Shown piece after piece: positions 8,974 to 16,150 of a stretch of 38,184 nt of DNA (positions within the stretch are counted from its first letter, which is position 1; the number at the start of each line of letters is the position of its first letter). The position numbers were made by a program, and so were the translations under genes. The notes below the pieces were generated by a model. That model did not search any database. It was not told where the DNA came from and saw only the letters and a program-made list of their open reading frames with translations. This stretch comes from JAHWKS01 sp964458385 (lineage in GTDB: Bacteria; Planctomycetota; Planctomycetia; Pirellulales; Pirellulaceae): positions 1-38,184 of the forward strand of contig CAYWIS010000032.1 of NCBI GenBank assembly GCA_964458385.1. Reading direction: 5' to 3'.

Positions 8974-10311
8974 TTAGTTGCTGGTCCAGATGCGACGCTG
9001 ACGGGAGGAAGGAATCCCCATCTTCTTGCGGTACTTGGTGATGGTCCGCCGCGCGACGTTGTAGCCTTGCGATTTCAGCCGCTTGACCAACTCGTCGTCG
9101 CTGTAGGGTTTGTGCTTGTCCTCCTGATCGATCAGGTCTTGGAGTCGCACGCGGATGGTGTCCCAGGCCACGTCTTCGCCGTCGTCACTCTTGGTGCCGC
9201 CGACAAAGAACCGCTTGAGCGGATAAATGCCGCGAGGGGTCTGAATCCACTTGTCGTCCACCGCTCGGCTAACGGTGGTGACATGGACGCCCACCTTATC
9301 GGCGATTTGCTGCATCTTGAGCGGCTCCAGCGCCTCGGGGCCTTCCTCGAGGAACTTGACCTGGTGGTCAATAATCGCTTGGGCCACGCGGGTCAGCGTG
9401 TTGCGGCGCTGCTCAATTGACTCAATCAGCCATTGGGCCGCATTGATCTTACGCTTGATAAATTCTTTTTCTTCGGGCGTGGCGTTCCCGTTCATCAGCC
9501 GCTTGCGGTAATAGGGGCTGATCCGCAAGGTCGGTGTGTCGCCGTCTTCCAGACGCACCACATACGTGCCGTTGCTGTCGCGCTCCACATACAAATCGGG
9601 CGTGACCGCACGGACGCTAACATCGCTGAAGTCGGCGCCAGGCTTGGGGTTCAGTTTCCGCAGCTCGTCCCAAGCGGCCTGAATGGTTTCCAGCGAGTAG
9701 CCGGTTTTGCGCTGGATGGCCGGCAGACGGTTGTCGCGAAGGTCCTCCAAGTGCCCCGAAATGAGCGTTTTCAGCTCTTCATAATAGGGCATGTCGGGAG
9801 TCAACTGCAGCAATAGGCATTCCCGCAACGAGCGAGCGCCCACGCCGGCCGGCTCCAAACTCTGCACCACATGCAGCGCTTCTTGCGCAATGGCTTGCAG
9901 TTCTTCGTCGGCGTTGGGAGGCAACAAGTCTTCCAAGTTGCCTTTGAGATATCCGTTGGAGTCCAGGCTGGAAATGATCCGCTCGCACATGGAGTGCACC
10001 TTGGGATCTAGCTCCAGCTCGCCCAGTTGGTGATCCAAGTAATCGTATAACGATTCGTGCCGCGCCAGGGCGTTGGCCATGGCGTCGTGCTTGCGGTCGG
10101 CCTCTTCGTCCAGGCGGGTGGCCGAGGGGCGAGTATGCTCCTCGTAGGTCTCGGGCAACTCGTCGCCCATGTTGAGCAGCCGCTCGAAATCTTCGGCGTT
10201 ATCGTGGGCGGTGTCCACGATCAGTTCTTTTTCGGTGTCGAGGGGCGAGTCGGGATCCTCGCGCTCCTCGGGCTCATCGGGCAAGTCGGGGTCGCGCTCT
10301 TGGATCTCCAA
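8974..10311 (-). CDS. rpoN: RNA polymerase sigma-54 factor RpoN, N-terminal region I disrupted
   Basis: The readable part is 445 codons from TTG 10311. Features in order: an acidic region II (about residues 1-75), the core-binding region (Y-D-Y-L-D-H-Q-L-G-E-L onward), the helix-turn-helix Q-Q-I-A-D-K-V-G-V-H-V-T-T-V-S-R-A-V near 350, and the C-terminal RpoN box A-R-R-T-I-T-K-Y-R that reads the -24 promoter element. Sigma-54 directs transcription that depends on AAA+ activators. The frame continues upstream to ATG 10440, but a TAG (10356-10354) interrupts it inside region I, so TTG 10311 is only the first usable start codon found and may not be a genuine start. Without region I, sigma-54 is known to lose normal activator control. 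The gene is last in the dnaX-ybaB-recR-rpoN run, 79 bases after recR if it starts at ATG 10440. Confidence 0.9.
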   Translation of the reverse strand: MEIQERDPDLPDEPEEREDPDSPLDTEKELIVDTAHDNAEDFERLLNMGDELPETYEEHTRPSATRLDEEADRKHDAMANALARHESLYDYLDHQLGELELDPKVHSMCERIISSLDSNGYLKGNLEDLLPPNADEELQAIAQEALHVVQSLEPAGVGARSLRECLLLQLTPDMPYYEELKTLISGHLEDLRDNRLPAIQRKTGYSLETIQAAWDELRKLNPKPGADFSDVSVRAVTPDLYVERDSNGTYVVRLEDGDTPTLRISPYYRKRLMNGNATPEEKEFIKRKINAAQWLIESIEQRRNTLTRVAQAIIDHQVKFLEEGPEALEPLKMQQIADKVGVHVTTVSRAVDDKWIQTPRGIYPLKRFFVGGTKSDDGEDVAWDTIRVRLQDLIDQEDKHKPYSDDELVKRLKSQGYNVARRTITKYRKKMGIPSSRQRRIWTSN

Positions 10312-10353
10312 AACCGGGTTCTCGATAACTTCCTGTTCGATGCGCTCTTGAAT

Positions 10354-10440
10354 CTACATCGACTGGATCATCCGCGGCGCCAGGATCATGGTCTGCTTTT
10401 GCTGGAGCTTCTGCTCCATGCCCATCGACATTTTCAACAT
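10354..10440 (-). pseudogene. rpoN: Detached region I segment of rpoN, ending in an in-frame amber codon
   Basis: ATG 10440 opens a 28-codon stretch rich in Met and Gln (M-E-Q-K-L-Q-Q-K-Q, then L-A-P-R-M-I-Q-S-M). This is the start of sigma-54 region I. It ends at TAG 10356-10354, and the same frame continues as I-Q-E-R-I-E-Q-E and E-N-P-V-L-E. In planctomycete and other RpoN proteins as I know them, Q-S-M is followed by E-I-L-Q-L-P and a few residues before Q-E-R-I-E-Q-E. So the Glu codon appears to be changed (GAG to TAG) and about eight codons are missing. Either the gene is damaged or the assembly is wrong here. Confidence 0.75.
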
Positions 10441-10519
10441 GGCTCTGCGCCTTCGGTTCCGAGAGGAAGAACTCGACGGTCCGTCAAGTCGCTTAAATCT
10501 AATTTACCATCTTTTCCAA

Positions 10520-11119
10520 CTAGAACTTCTGCCGACCCACCAGGGCGTCGGCCAGAATCTCCCGATTGGTGTATTCCAGGATGCTCCCGGTGGTGATGCC
10601 GCGGGCTAAGCGCGTAATGGTCACCGGGGCGTCGGCCAGGGCATTGGCAATGTGCAAGGCGGTGCCATCGCCCTCGACCGTAGGGTTGGTGGCCATAATG
10701 ACTTCCTGCACCTCGCCTTGATGCACGCGATTGACTAGCGCGTCGATCGTCAATTGGTCGGGGCCGATTCCCTCCAAGGGCGCGATCCTTCCCAACAACA
10801 CGTGATAAAGGCCACGGTAAACGCCAGCCTGCTCCAGGGCCATAACGTCGCGCGGCTGCTCGACCACGCACAGTTGCGATCGATCGCGCTGCGGGTCGCG
10901 GCAAATTTCGCACAATTCGTCTTCGGCCAGGAAGTAACATTGACGGCAATAATGCAGGTTTTCGCGGACGTTCCGGATCGCGTCCGCCAGCGCCAAGGCC
11001 TCGGCCTTGTTGACGCGAAGCACGTGATAAGCCAATCGCTCCGCCGATTTTTGTCCGATGCCTGGCAGCTTGGCGAATTGCTCGATCAAGTTCGCCAGCG
11101 ATTCGGAAAACTGCGCCAT
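10520..11119 (-). CDS. recR: Recombination mediator protein RecR
   Basis: This 199-residue protein acts with RecO (and RecF) to load RecA on SSB-coated single-stranded DNA. Domains in order: helix-hairpin-helix (F-A-K-L-P-G-I-G-Q-K-S-A-E-R-L near residue 15-30), a four-Cys zinc finger (Y-C-R-Q-C and C-E-I-C between about residues 57 and 73), and a TOPRIM domain starting at L-C-V-V-E-Q-P-R-D. The segment E-G-I-G-P-D-Q-L and the E-V-I-M-A-T-N-P-T-V-E-G-D-G-T-A motif are present. Length matches the family. The start lies three bases after the ybaB stop, so translation is probably coupled. Confidence 0.97.
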   Translation of the reverse strand: MAQFSESLANLIEQFAKLPGIGQKSAERLAYHVLRVNKAEALALADAIRNVRENLHYCRQCYFLAEDELCEICRDPQRDRSQLCVVEQPRDVMALEQAGVYRGLYHVLLGRIAPLEGIGPDQLTIDALVNRVHQGEVQEVIMATNPTVEGDGTALHIANALADAPVTITRLARGITTGSILEYTNREILADALVGRQKF

Positions 11120-11122
11120 GAA

Positions 11123-11485
11123 TTACGCCTTTTCGCCTCCGCCGGTGAGCTGTTCCCAGGCCTTCTCCAACCCCGGCAGATCGAGCCCTGCGGCCAAGCC
11201 GCGCATCGCCTCGGCGTGGCGTTGCCGGGATTTGGCGATCGCTTCGTTCACGGCGGCCGGGATGAGGTCTTCAAGCATTTCCAGTTCGCCGCGCTCCAGC
11301 AACTGCGGATCGAGCTTGAGCCGCACGATCTCCCCCAAGCCGTTGGCCTCGACTTCGACCATCCCCGCTCCGACCGAGGCGGTCACCCGCTCGGACCGAA
11401 GGCGTTGATTGATCTCTTGCATCCTGCCGCCCATCTGTTGGGCTTGCTTCATCAGGGTGGTTAAGTTGCCTAGTCCTTTAAACAC
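11123..11485 (-). CDS. ybaB: YbaB/EbfC family nucleoid-associated protein
   Basis: The start chosen is GTG 11485, because AAGGAG lies seven to eight bases upstream and the family N-terminus (F-K-G-L-G-N-L-T-T-L-M-K-Q-A-Q) begins there. The open frame continues further upstream to 11560 but adds no family sequence. The 120-residue product has the family pattern: an N-terminal helix with M-K-Q-A-Q-Q-M, a beta-sheet core (V-E-V-E-A-N-G-L-G-E-I-V-R-L-K-L-D-P), and a C-terminal helix. The family binds DNA as a dimer and sits between dnaX and recR in many bacteria, exactly as here. The Gly-rich tail ends G-G-G-E-K-A. Confidence 0.94.
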   Translation of the reverse strand: MFKGLGNLTTLMKQAQQMGGRMQEINQRLRSERVTASVGAGMVEVEANGLGEIVRLKLDPQLLERGELEMLEDLIPAAVNEAIAKSRQRHAEAMRGLAAGLDLPGLEKAWEQLTGGGEKA

Positions 11486-11522
11486 GCGGGACTCCTTCAC
11501 GGGAACGGCAAGGCGCGGGGCG

Positions 11523-13286
11523 TTAATCGGCTCGCAGGATTTCGGCGTCGAAAAGGGCAATGGCCTCGCTGACCAGGGGATGCGAGCGTAGCTCAGCGAT
11601 CCGCTGTTGGCGAGAGACAGGACGACGCGCCATCTCTGGCGGAACCTCCTGGCGCACCGGCGCGGTTGCCTGGAATACTACTGCAATTGGCGTGCCAACA
11701 ATCGTCCGAATCGCTTCGTCAATTTTTTGCTTATGCTCCGGACGCTCGCATTGCTGGCGCTGAAAATTATAGTTCTCGGGAAAGGAGACGACCAGCCGAT
11801 TTGGCGCGGAAATTGCTACAGAGGTGGCGAACCGCGCAAAGTCCGCCGTCAGCCCTGTGAGCAGGTCGAGCGCCGCGCGCCATACTTGGGGCGCCGATTC
11901 GGCCGTCAGCTCAATGGCTGGCGTTGCTTCCGCTGGCGGAGCCGTCTCTGTAGCTGGGGGGGGGGGTGGCGCTGGGCTTGGAGCGACCGCCCGCGGCGCT
12001 CCGTTACTTGGTACGTTTTTTTTTTCGCCTACCGGGGGCGCGGGTGGCGCAGGGCGCGCGGGAGCGCGACCGGTGGACGAATTGGCCGGAGCGCCGTCGC
12101 GTACCGCCGCCACCAGCGACGCCAATTCGTCCAGGTTTTCCAGGTGGCAGGCTCGCACCAACGCTACTTCCAGTAGCACCCGGCCATGGGTGCTTTGTCG
12201 CATCCGCACCACCGCCTGATCGAGAATCTGCACAATCGCCAGGATGGTTTCCAACCCCAACCCTTCGGCGGCTGCACGCAAACGGGGGAAGTCGTTTGGC
12301 AGGGTGTGCAGCATCAGTTCTTCGCCGCATCCCACCGAGGCGGCCATCAGGTCGCGAAAGTACCCCAAGAGTTGCTCGGAAAGTTGGCCTACGTCGACTC
12401 CTTCACTCAAGGCGCGGTCCAGTTCCGCCAGCGCTCCCGCCGGATTGCGCGCGATCACTTGCCCCGCCAAAGTTTCAATTGCTCCGCCGCGAGCCGTGCC
12501 CAGCATAGCGTGCACATCGTCGGCGGTGATGGTGGAGCCACAGAACGATAAGAGTTGCTCCAACAGCGACTGGCTGTCGCGCATTGACCCGGCTGCACGG
12601 CGGGCTAGGAGTTGAAGGGCCTCGGGCTCCGCCTGAACGCCTTCTGACTCGACAATGTATCGCAGCCGTTCGCTGATGGCGTCGGTCTTGACCGGTGCAA
12701 AGTCGAACCGTTGGCACCGCGACAAGACGGTGATGGGGATCTTCTCTGGGTCCGTCGTGCAAAAAATGAACTTCACATGCTCGGGCGGCTCCTCCAAGGT
12801 CTTCAACAGCGCGTTGAAGGCCTGGTTGGTGAGCATGTGAACTTCGTCGATGATGTAGATCTTGAACCGCGCGCGGCTGGGACGCACGTTTACGTTGCTG
12901 CGCAACTGGCGGATCTCGTCGATGCCGCGGTTGCTGGCGCCGTCGATTTCCAGCACGTCTACGTCTTCCCCGGCGGCAATGCTGCGGCAAATGTCGCATT
13001 CATTGCAGGGGGTAGAGGTCGGGCCACGCTCACAGTTCAGCGCCTTGGCGAAGATACGGGCGGTGGACGTTTTGCCCACGCCTCGCGCGCCGGTAAACAA
13101 GTACGCATGGCCGACGCGGTTGGTGGCGATGGCGTTGCGCATCGCTTGGGCCACTTGCGGTTGGCCAACCAACTCTTCAAACGATTGGGGCCGATACCGC
13201 CGGGCGACCACAACATATTCGGCCGAGCGGCCCTCTTCAGTCGGAAGCGGTTGCGGGGCCTGAGCGGCCGTCGATTTCTTCGCCAT
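11523..13286 (-). CDS. dnaX: DNA polymerase III subunit gamma/tau DnaX
   Basis: This 587-residue clamp-loader ATPase puts the sliding clamp on DNA and holds the replisome together. In order: Walker A G-A-R-G-V-G-K-T-S (residues 66-74), a zinc site with Cys 85, 94, 97 and 100, Walker B/DExx in I-I-D-E-V-H-M-L, and sensor/Arg segment L-S-R-C-Q-R-F-D-F. Domain III reaches to about residue 390. A Pro/Ala-rich linker (about 400-465) follows, then a tau-specific C-terminal domain. ATG 13286 is preferred over an upstream GTG (13340) because family homology begins shortly after it; no strong ribosome-binding site decides this. The linker holds an A10 run with a -1 slippery heptamer and an 11-C run. 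It is the first gene of the dnaX-ybaB-recR-rpoN run, with 37 bases to ybaB. Confidence 0.96.
   Translation of the reverse strand: MAKKSTAAQAPQPLPTEEGRSAEYVVVARRYRPQSFEELVGQPQVAQAMRNAIATNRVGHAYLFTGARGVGKTSTARIFAKALNCERGPTSTPCNECDICRSIAAGEDVDVLEIDGASNRGIDEIRQLRSNVNVRPSRARFKIYIIDEVHMLTNQAFNALLKTLEEPPEHVKFIFCTTDPEKIPITVLSRCQRFDFAPVKTDAISERLRYIVESEGVQAEPEALQLLARRAAGSMRDSQSLLEQLLSFCGSTITADDVHAMLGTARGGAIETLAGQVIARNPAGALAELDRALSEGVDVGQLSEQLLGYFRDLMAASVGCGEELMLHTLPNDFPRLRAAAEGLGLETILAIVQILDQAVVRMRQSTHGRVLLEVALVRACHLENLDELASLVAAVRDGAPANSSTGRAPARPAPPAPPVGEKKNVPSNGAPRAVAPSPAPPPPPATETAPPAEATPAIELTAESAPQVWRAALDLLTGLTADFARFATSVAISAPNRLVVSFPENYNFQRQQCERPEHKQKIDEAIRTIVGTPIAVVFQATAPVRQEVPPEMARRPVSRQQRIAELRSHPLVSEAIALFDAEILRAD
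11980..12002 (-). promoter_or_regulatory. Stem-loop downstream of the dnaX slippery site
   Basis: On the mRNA strand GGAGCG pairs with CGCTCC, and the inner CCG pairs with CGG around a short loop with one bulged base. The stem begins 12 bases after the A AAA AAC heptamer. This is within or slightly beyond the usual distance of stimulatory structures for -1 frameshifting. It lies after the -1-frame TAA (12006-12004). Confidence 0.4.
12015..12025 (-). promoter_or_regulatory. Slippery A10-C tract in dnaX (candidate programmed frameshift or transcriptional slippage)
   Basis: The mRNA reads GAA AAA AAA AAC in frame at codons 421-424, so it contains the canonical -1 heptamer A AAA AAC inside a run of ten A. 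A -1 shift, or one extra A added by polymerase slippage, continues CGT ACC AAG TAA. This ends the protein at 427 residues. E. coli dnaX uses A AAA AAG for gamma (431 residues), and Thermus dnaX uses an A9 run with transcriptional slippage. Confidence 0.6.
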
Positions 13287-13953
13287 AACGCCGGATGGTG
13301 CGAACGAACAAGGAACTCCGCCCGTCAAGGCGTTGCGCACCGAAGATTACCTGCGTTAGTCGCCTCCGTCAATTTCGTCTGGCGCGCCTCAGGGAGAGAT
13401 CCTCAAAGAAGATAAGTTACGAGGACTAGGGCTATATCAACGTTTCGTTATGGGAGAGCGGCAGGGGCATTCTACGGCTGACGGCTAGCGTCTTGCCGCT
13501 CACGTTGCCCAGACGATTGGCAACCCTCATCTTGAACGTTGATCAAGGATTTCGCGCCGGCGCTCGCCACTGCCGGAAAGCGGCCCCCGCACAAGAGTAC
13601 CCCGCTTAGAGCTGCTCCAGTTAAGGCCTGACTCGGTTCACGGCTCCCCCTTGCGAGGGCCACTTTCCCGCAGTGATGCGAGCGACAGTATGAGTATTGT
13701 TACCGCTTTCCCCCCGCAGGTAAAGCGGGCGACCCACAACGATTCTTTACAGGCAGCGCCTGTAAGAACTTTGAAATGAGAAAGAAGACGCCAAGAGCAG
13801 GATCAGCAACGCTCCTTCTGACTGTCGGGAAGCCACACGCACTCATTGCGATTGAGCAGGCGTCTGATCCGATGTGGGTTGTGATGCAGCAAGAACACGA
13901 ACGGCAAAAGCCGCTTGCCTCCAACAGGTGAGCGTCCCTTTGGAGAATCGGCG
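13287..13953. other. Intergenic region upstream of dnaX
   Basis: These 667 bases lie between the dnaX start and the stop of the exported methyltransferase gene, both on the minus strand. It should hold the dnaX promoter, but I see no clear box pair. Two inverted repeats stand out: CCGCTTT/AAAGCGG (13703-13728) and a tight hairpin at 13743-13768. Short open frames here have no family features and are not called. Confidence 0.5.
13743..13768 (-). terminator. Hairpin downstream of the exported methyltransferase gene
   Basis: TTCTTTACAGGC and GCCTGTAAGAA pair over 11 bases with one bulged A, around a three-base loop. It lies about 190 bases past the stop of the minus-strand gene. No U-run follows, so it is a possible rather than a clear terminator. 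Confidence 0.3.
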
Positions 13954-14655
13954 CTACTTCGGCTCAAAGAACATCATGTGTTGCCAGGGTAGCTCGTCAA
14001 ACTCCTTGACCAGCTTAAAACCGTTGGCGGTGAGTTCTTTGTTGATTTGCTTCTTGCTCATCTTGTGAAGCGGCTTGATGGGCACGGCGGGATCCTCGGC
14101 GCGGAACTCAACCAGCACTAGCCGACCGCTGGGCGCCAGCGCTTGCCGCATCGCCGCCAACATGTGCTCGGGATGCGAAAACTCGTGGTACACGTCGACG
14201 CACAAGATCAGGTCGACTTGGCCGGCGGGTAAGTGGGGATCAATGGGCGAGCCGTGAATGGGAGTGACGTTCGTAATGCCCGCTTTCTCGGCGCGCTCGG
14301 TCAGGAATTGCAGCATCTCGCGCTGGATGTCAACTCCGAGCACTTTGCCTTCAGGGCCGACCATTTTGGCGAGCTTGAGCGAATGATAGCCATTGCCGCA
14401 GCCCATGTCGCACACGGTCATGCCGGGTTTGACGCCCAGGTTCGCCAGCATCAGTTCGGCCCGTTCTTCGTTTTCGCGTGTGTCGCGGGTAAGCCATTCG
14501 GCGCCCAAGTAGTGCATCGTTTGGGCGATTTCTCGCCCCATATAGTGCGTCAGCGCCGGCGGCAGTTGCGGCGCCGTTGCTTGTTCCTGAGCCGTTAGCG
14601 AAACGGGCGCCAAGATGTACACGAACCCCAGCGCAAGCAAAGCGAGTCGTGGCAT
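13954..14655 (-). CDS. Exported class I SAM-dependent methyltransferase-like protein
   Basis: The 233-residue product begins with a signal peptide (LALLALGFVYILAPVSLTA, likely cut before QEQ), followed by a Rossmann methyltransferase domain. Motif I is V-C-D-M-G-C-G-N-G-Y-H near residue 82. The acidic ribose-binding residue lies in V-L-G-V-D-I-Q near 105, and motif IV is in L-I-L-C-V-D-V-Y-H-E near 150. The C-terminal K-P-L-H-K-M-S-K-K-Q and E-L-T-A-N-G-F-K-L-V match the end of UbiE/Methyltransf_11-like proteins. The SAM-binding residues look intact, which is odd for a protein predicted to leave the cytoplasm. The substrate is unknown. It is 122 bases downstream of the TIR gene on the same strand. 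Confidence 0.82.
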   Translation of the reverse strand: MPRLALLALGFVYILAPVSLTAQEQATAPQLPPALTHYMGREIAQTMHYLGAEWLTRDTRENEERAELMLANLGVKPGMTVCDMGCGNGYHSLKLAKMVGPEGKVLGVDIQREMLQFLTERAEKAGITNVTPIHGSPIDPHLPAGQVDLILCVDVYHEFSHPEHMLAAMRQALAPSGRLVLVEFRAEDPAVPIKPLHKMSKKQINKELTANGFKLVKEFDELPWQHMMFFEPK

Positions 14656-14777
14656 GACGAGAATTCACGAAAAGGGAGGTGACTACGCCGCCCGCCAGCG
14701 CGGCGTCTAGCTCGCATCCTAACAACCCCCACAGCGCAGTGAAAGAGTGACGGTGGCGATCTTCCTCATACGCCCAA

Positions 14778-15791
14778 TTAAATATGACCAAGCAAAACTT
14801 TTGCCGCTTGCCGGATTTTCATTTCATCGCCTTCCCGCGCGTCGTGGTATTGAAACAACTCCATGTACGTTGGTAGGTTCGCCGAACGCAGATAGATTGG
14901 CAGTAAGAGGTTGTCGCTGGACTTACGTTGACGTAAGAGCGCGATATTGAACTCCTCAAGACAGACTTTCGACTGAAGGTAATCGGGCGAGTATACGCAG
15001 ACCACTTTGCGGGAAGCGTCGAGCGCTTCAAATATCTTTTGCTGCCAAGCCGCCCCCGGGTTCAGTTCCAGGCGGTCAAGGAACAGCCGCAGCGAAGGTC
15101 GCTCTGTTCTCAGGGTGTCGACCAGGCAGTCCACCTCGTCCTTGTTCTTGTGACAGTAGCTAACAAAAACGTCGAACTCGAACGAGGGCGATGGCGGCGC
15201 CAAATAAGCGAAACGCTGCTTCACTTGCCGAAATACTTCCTGCTGTGCTTGAACGTCCACCGACTCGGAAACGACGATTTTGATACGATCCACGGGCAGG
15301 CCGATCGATAGCCAGTGGACGGCCGTGTCCGCTAATACCTCCAGCATCTTCTCGGGCGGCTCTTTCCGAGCGCCGGCCGCTACAACCGGCAGCGCAATTT
15401 GCGAGATGGGCGACGTCCTCGTGGTGAAGGGGAAGATGCTGCGGAAGATGTCTCCTACGACTTCCGCCACACTTCCTTGTTCAGGAGGCTCAAAGCAGAG
15501 GATTCGGCGGAAGGCAATATCTGGCCGATTAATTGGGCGCGATAGCCAACACGAAGAAAACGCCCGCAGATCCACCTCTTTGTCGCGGGCAAGCTCTTCC
15601 ACCGAAACGCCGCGCCGGTGGAGTGCGCCAATCACACTGGTCCGCGTGGGCAAATAATCGTTGGGAAAGGCGGAAACGACCAGTAAATCAACGGCCTCGT
15701 CCTGCGGCAATTGGGAAATGTCGCCGACGAACAGCATGACTGAGCGATCTTGGCCCTGGTGGGGAACAATAATCTGGCCAAGGAGTTTCAT
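14778..15791 (-). CDS. TIR-domain protein with N-terminal macro-like domain
   Basis: The 337-residue protein has two parts. Residues 203-325 are a TIR domain: F-D-V-F-V-S-Y (206-212), a BB-loop-like stretch near 238-250, and S-K-V-C-L-E-E-F. In the last of these, E280 occupies the place of the NADase glutamate of the S-x-W-C-x-x-E motif, with Val replacing Trp. Residues 15-195 follow a macro-domain-like pattern: G-D-I-S-Q-L-P, V-D-L-L-V-V-S-A, then A-L-P-V-V-A-A-G and I-K-I-V-V-S-E-S. The macro assignment is by pattern and less sure than TIR. Bacterial TIR proteins often hydrolyse NAD+ or make ADP-ribose-type signals in phage defence. GGGAGA lies before the ATG. The gene is lower in GC than its neighbours and has no obvious partner gene. 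Confidence 0.82.
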   Translation of the reverse strand: MKLLGQIIVPHQGQDRSVMLFVGDISQLPQDEAVDLLVVSAFPNDYLPTRTSVIGALHRRGVSVEELARDKEVDLRAFSSCWLSRPINRPDIAFRRILCFEPPEQGSVAEVVGDIFRSIFPFTTRTSPISQIALPVVAAGARKEPPEKMLEVLADTAVHWLSIGLPVDRIKIVVSESVDVQAQQEVFRQVKQRFAYLAPPSPSFEFDVFVSYCHKNKDEVDCLVDTLRTERPSLRLFLDRLELNPGAAWQQKIFEALDASRKVVCVYSPDYLQSKVCLEEFNIALLRQRKSSDNLLLPIYLRSANLPTYMELFQYHDAREGDEMKIRQAAKVLLGHI

Positions 15792-16150
15792 GGTTTAGGT
15801 CTCCCGTCGCTGCTCGCAGGGAATTTGTCATTTGTCTTTGGGAAAATTTGATCGTAGCCGCGCTCCCTCGGTGGCGCTAAGAGCGACTTGCCACAACATG
15901 GCTGCAATACAGATGAGAACTGCAAGTTGTCCTGCGTCGGCTGCCGTCTGGCTAAGCACAATTTACTCAGGCGGTTTGCTACTCGATACGATCCTACCCG
16001 GAAACTATCTCCTGCAAATGGCGCGACGCCGCGACGACCGCAACGCAGCTGCAGACATGGTGCAGCGAAAGAGCGACGGGCAAGCTGGCATTGCGGTATG
16101 GGATGCGGCATATTGGTTGGATTCAACCACCAATAATGATGTGGCGAGCG
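15792..16150. other. Intergenic region between divergent TIR and DUF1501 genes
   Basis: These 359 bases should contain the promoters of both genes. A plus-strand open frame here has several Cys residues but no start signal or family match, and it overlaps the DUF1501 start in another frame. I see no clear -35/-10 pair. Confidence 0.45.

Noticed and set aside
13472..13924. Small minus-strand open frames upstream of dnaX
   Set aside because: No ribosome-binding site, no family features, and they cover hairpins that look non-coding.
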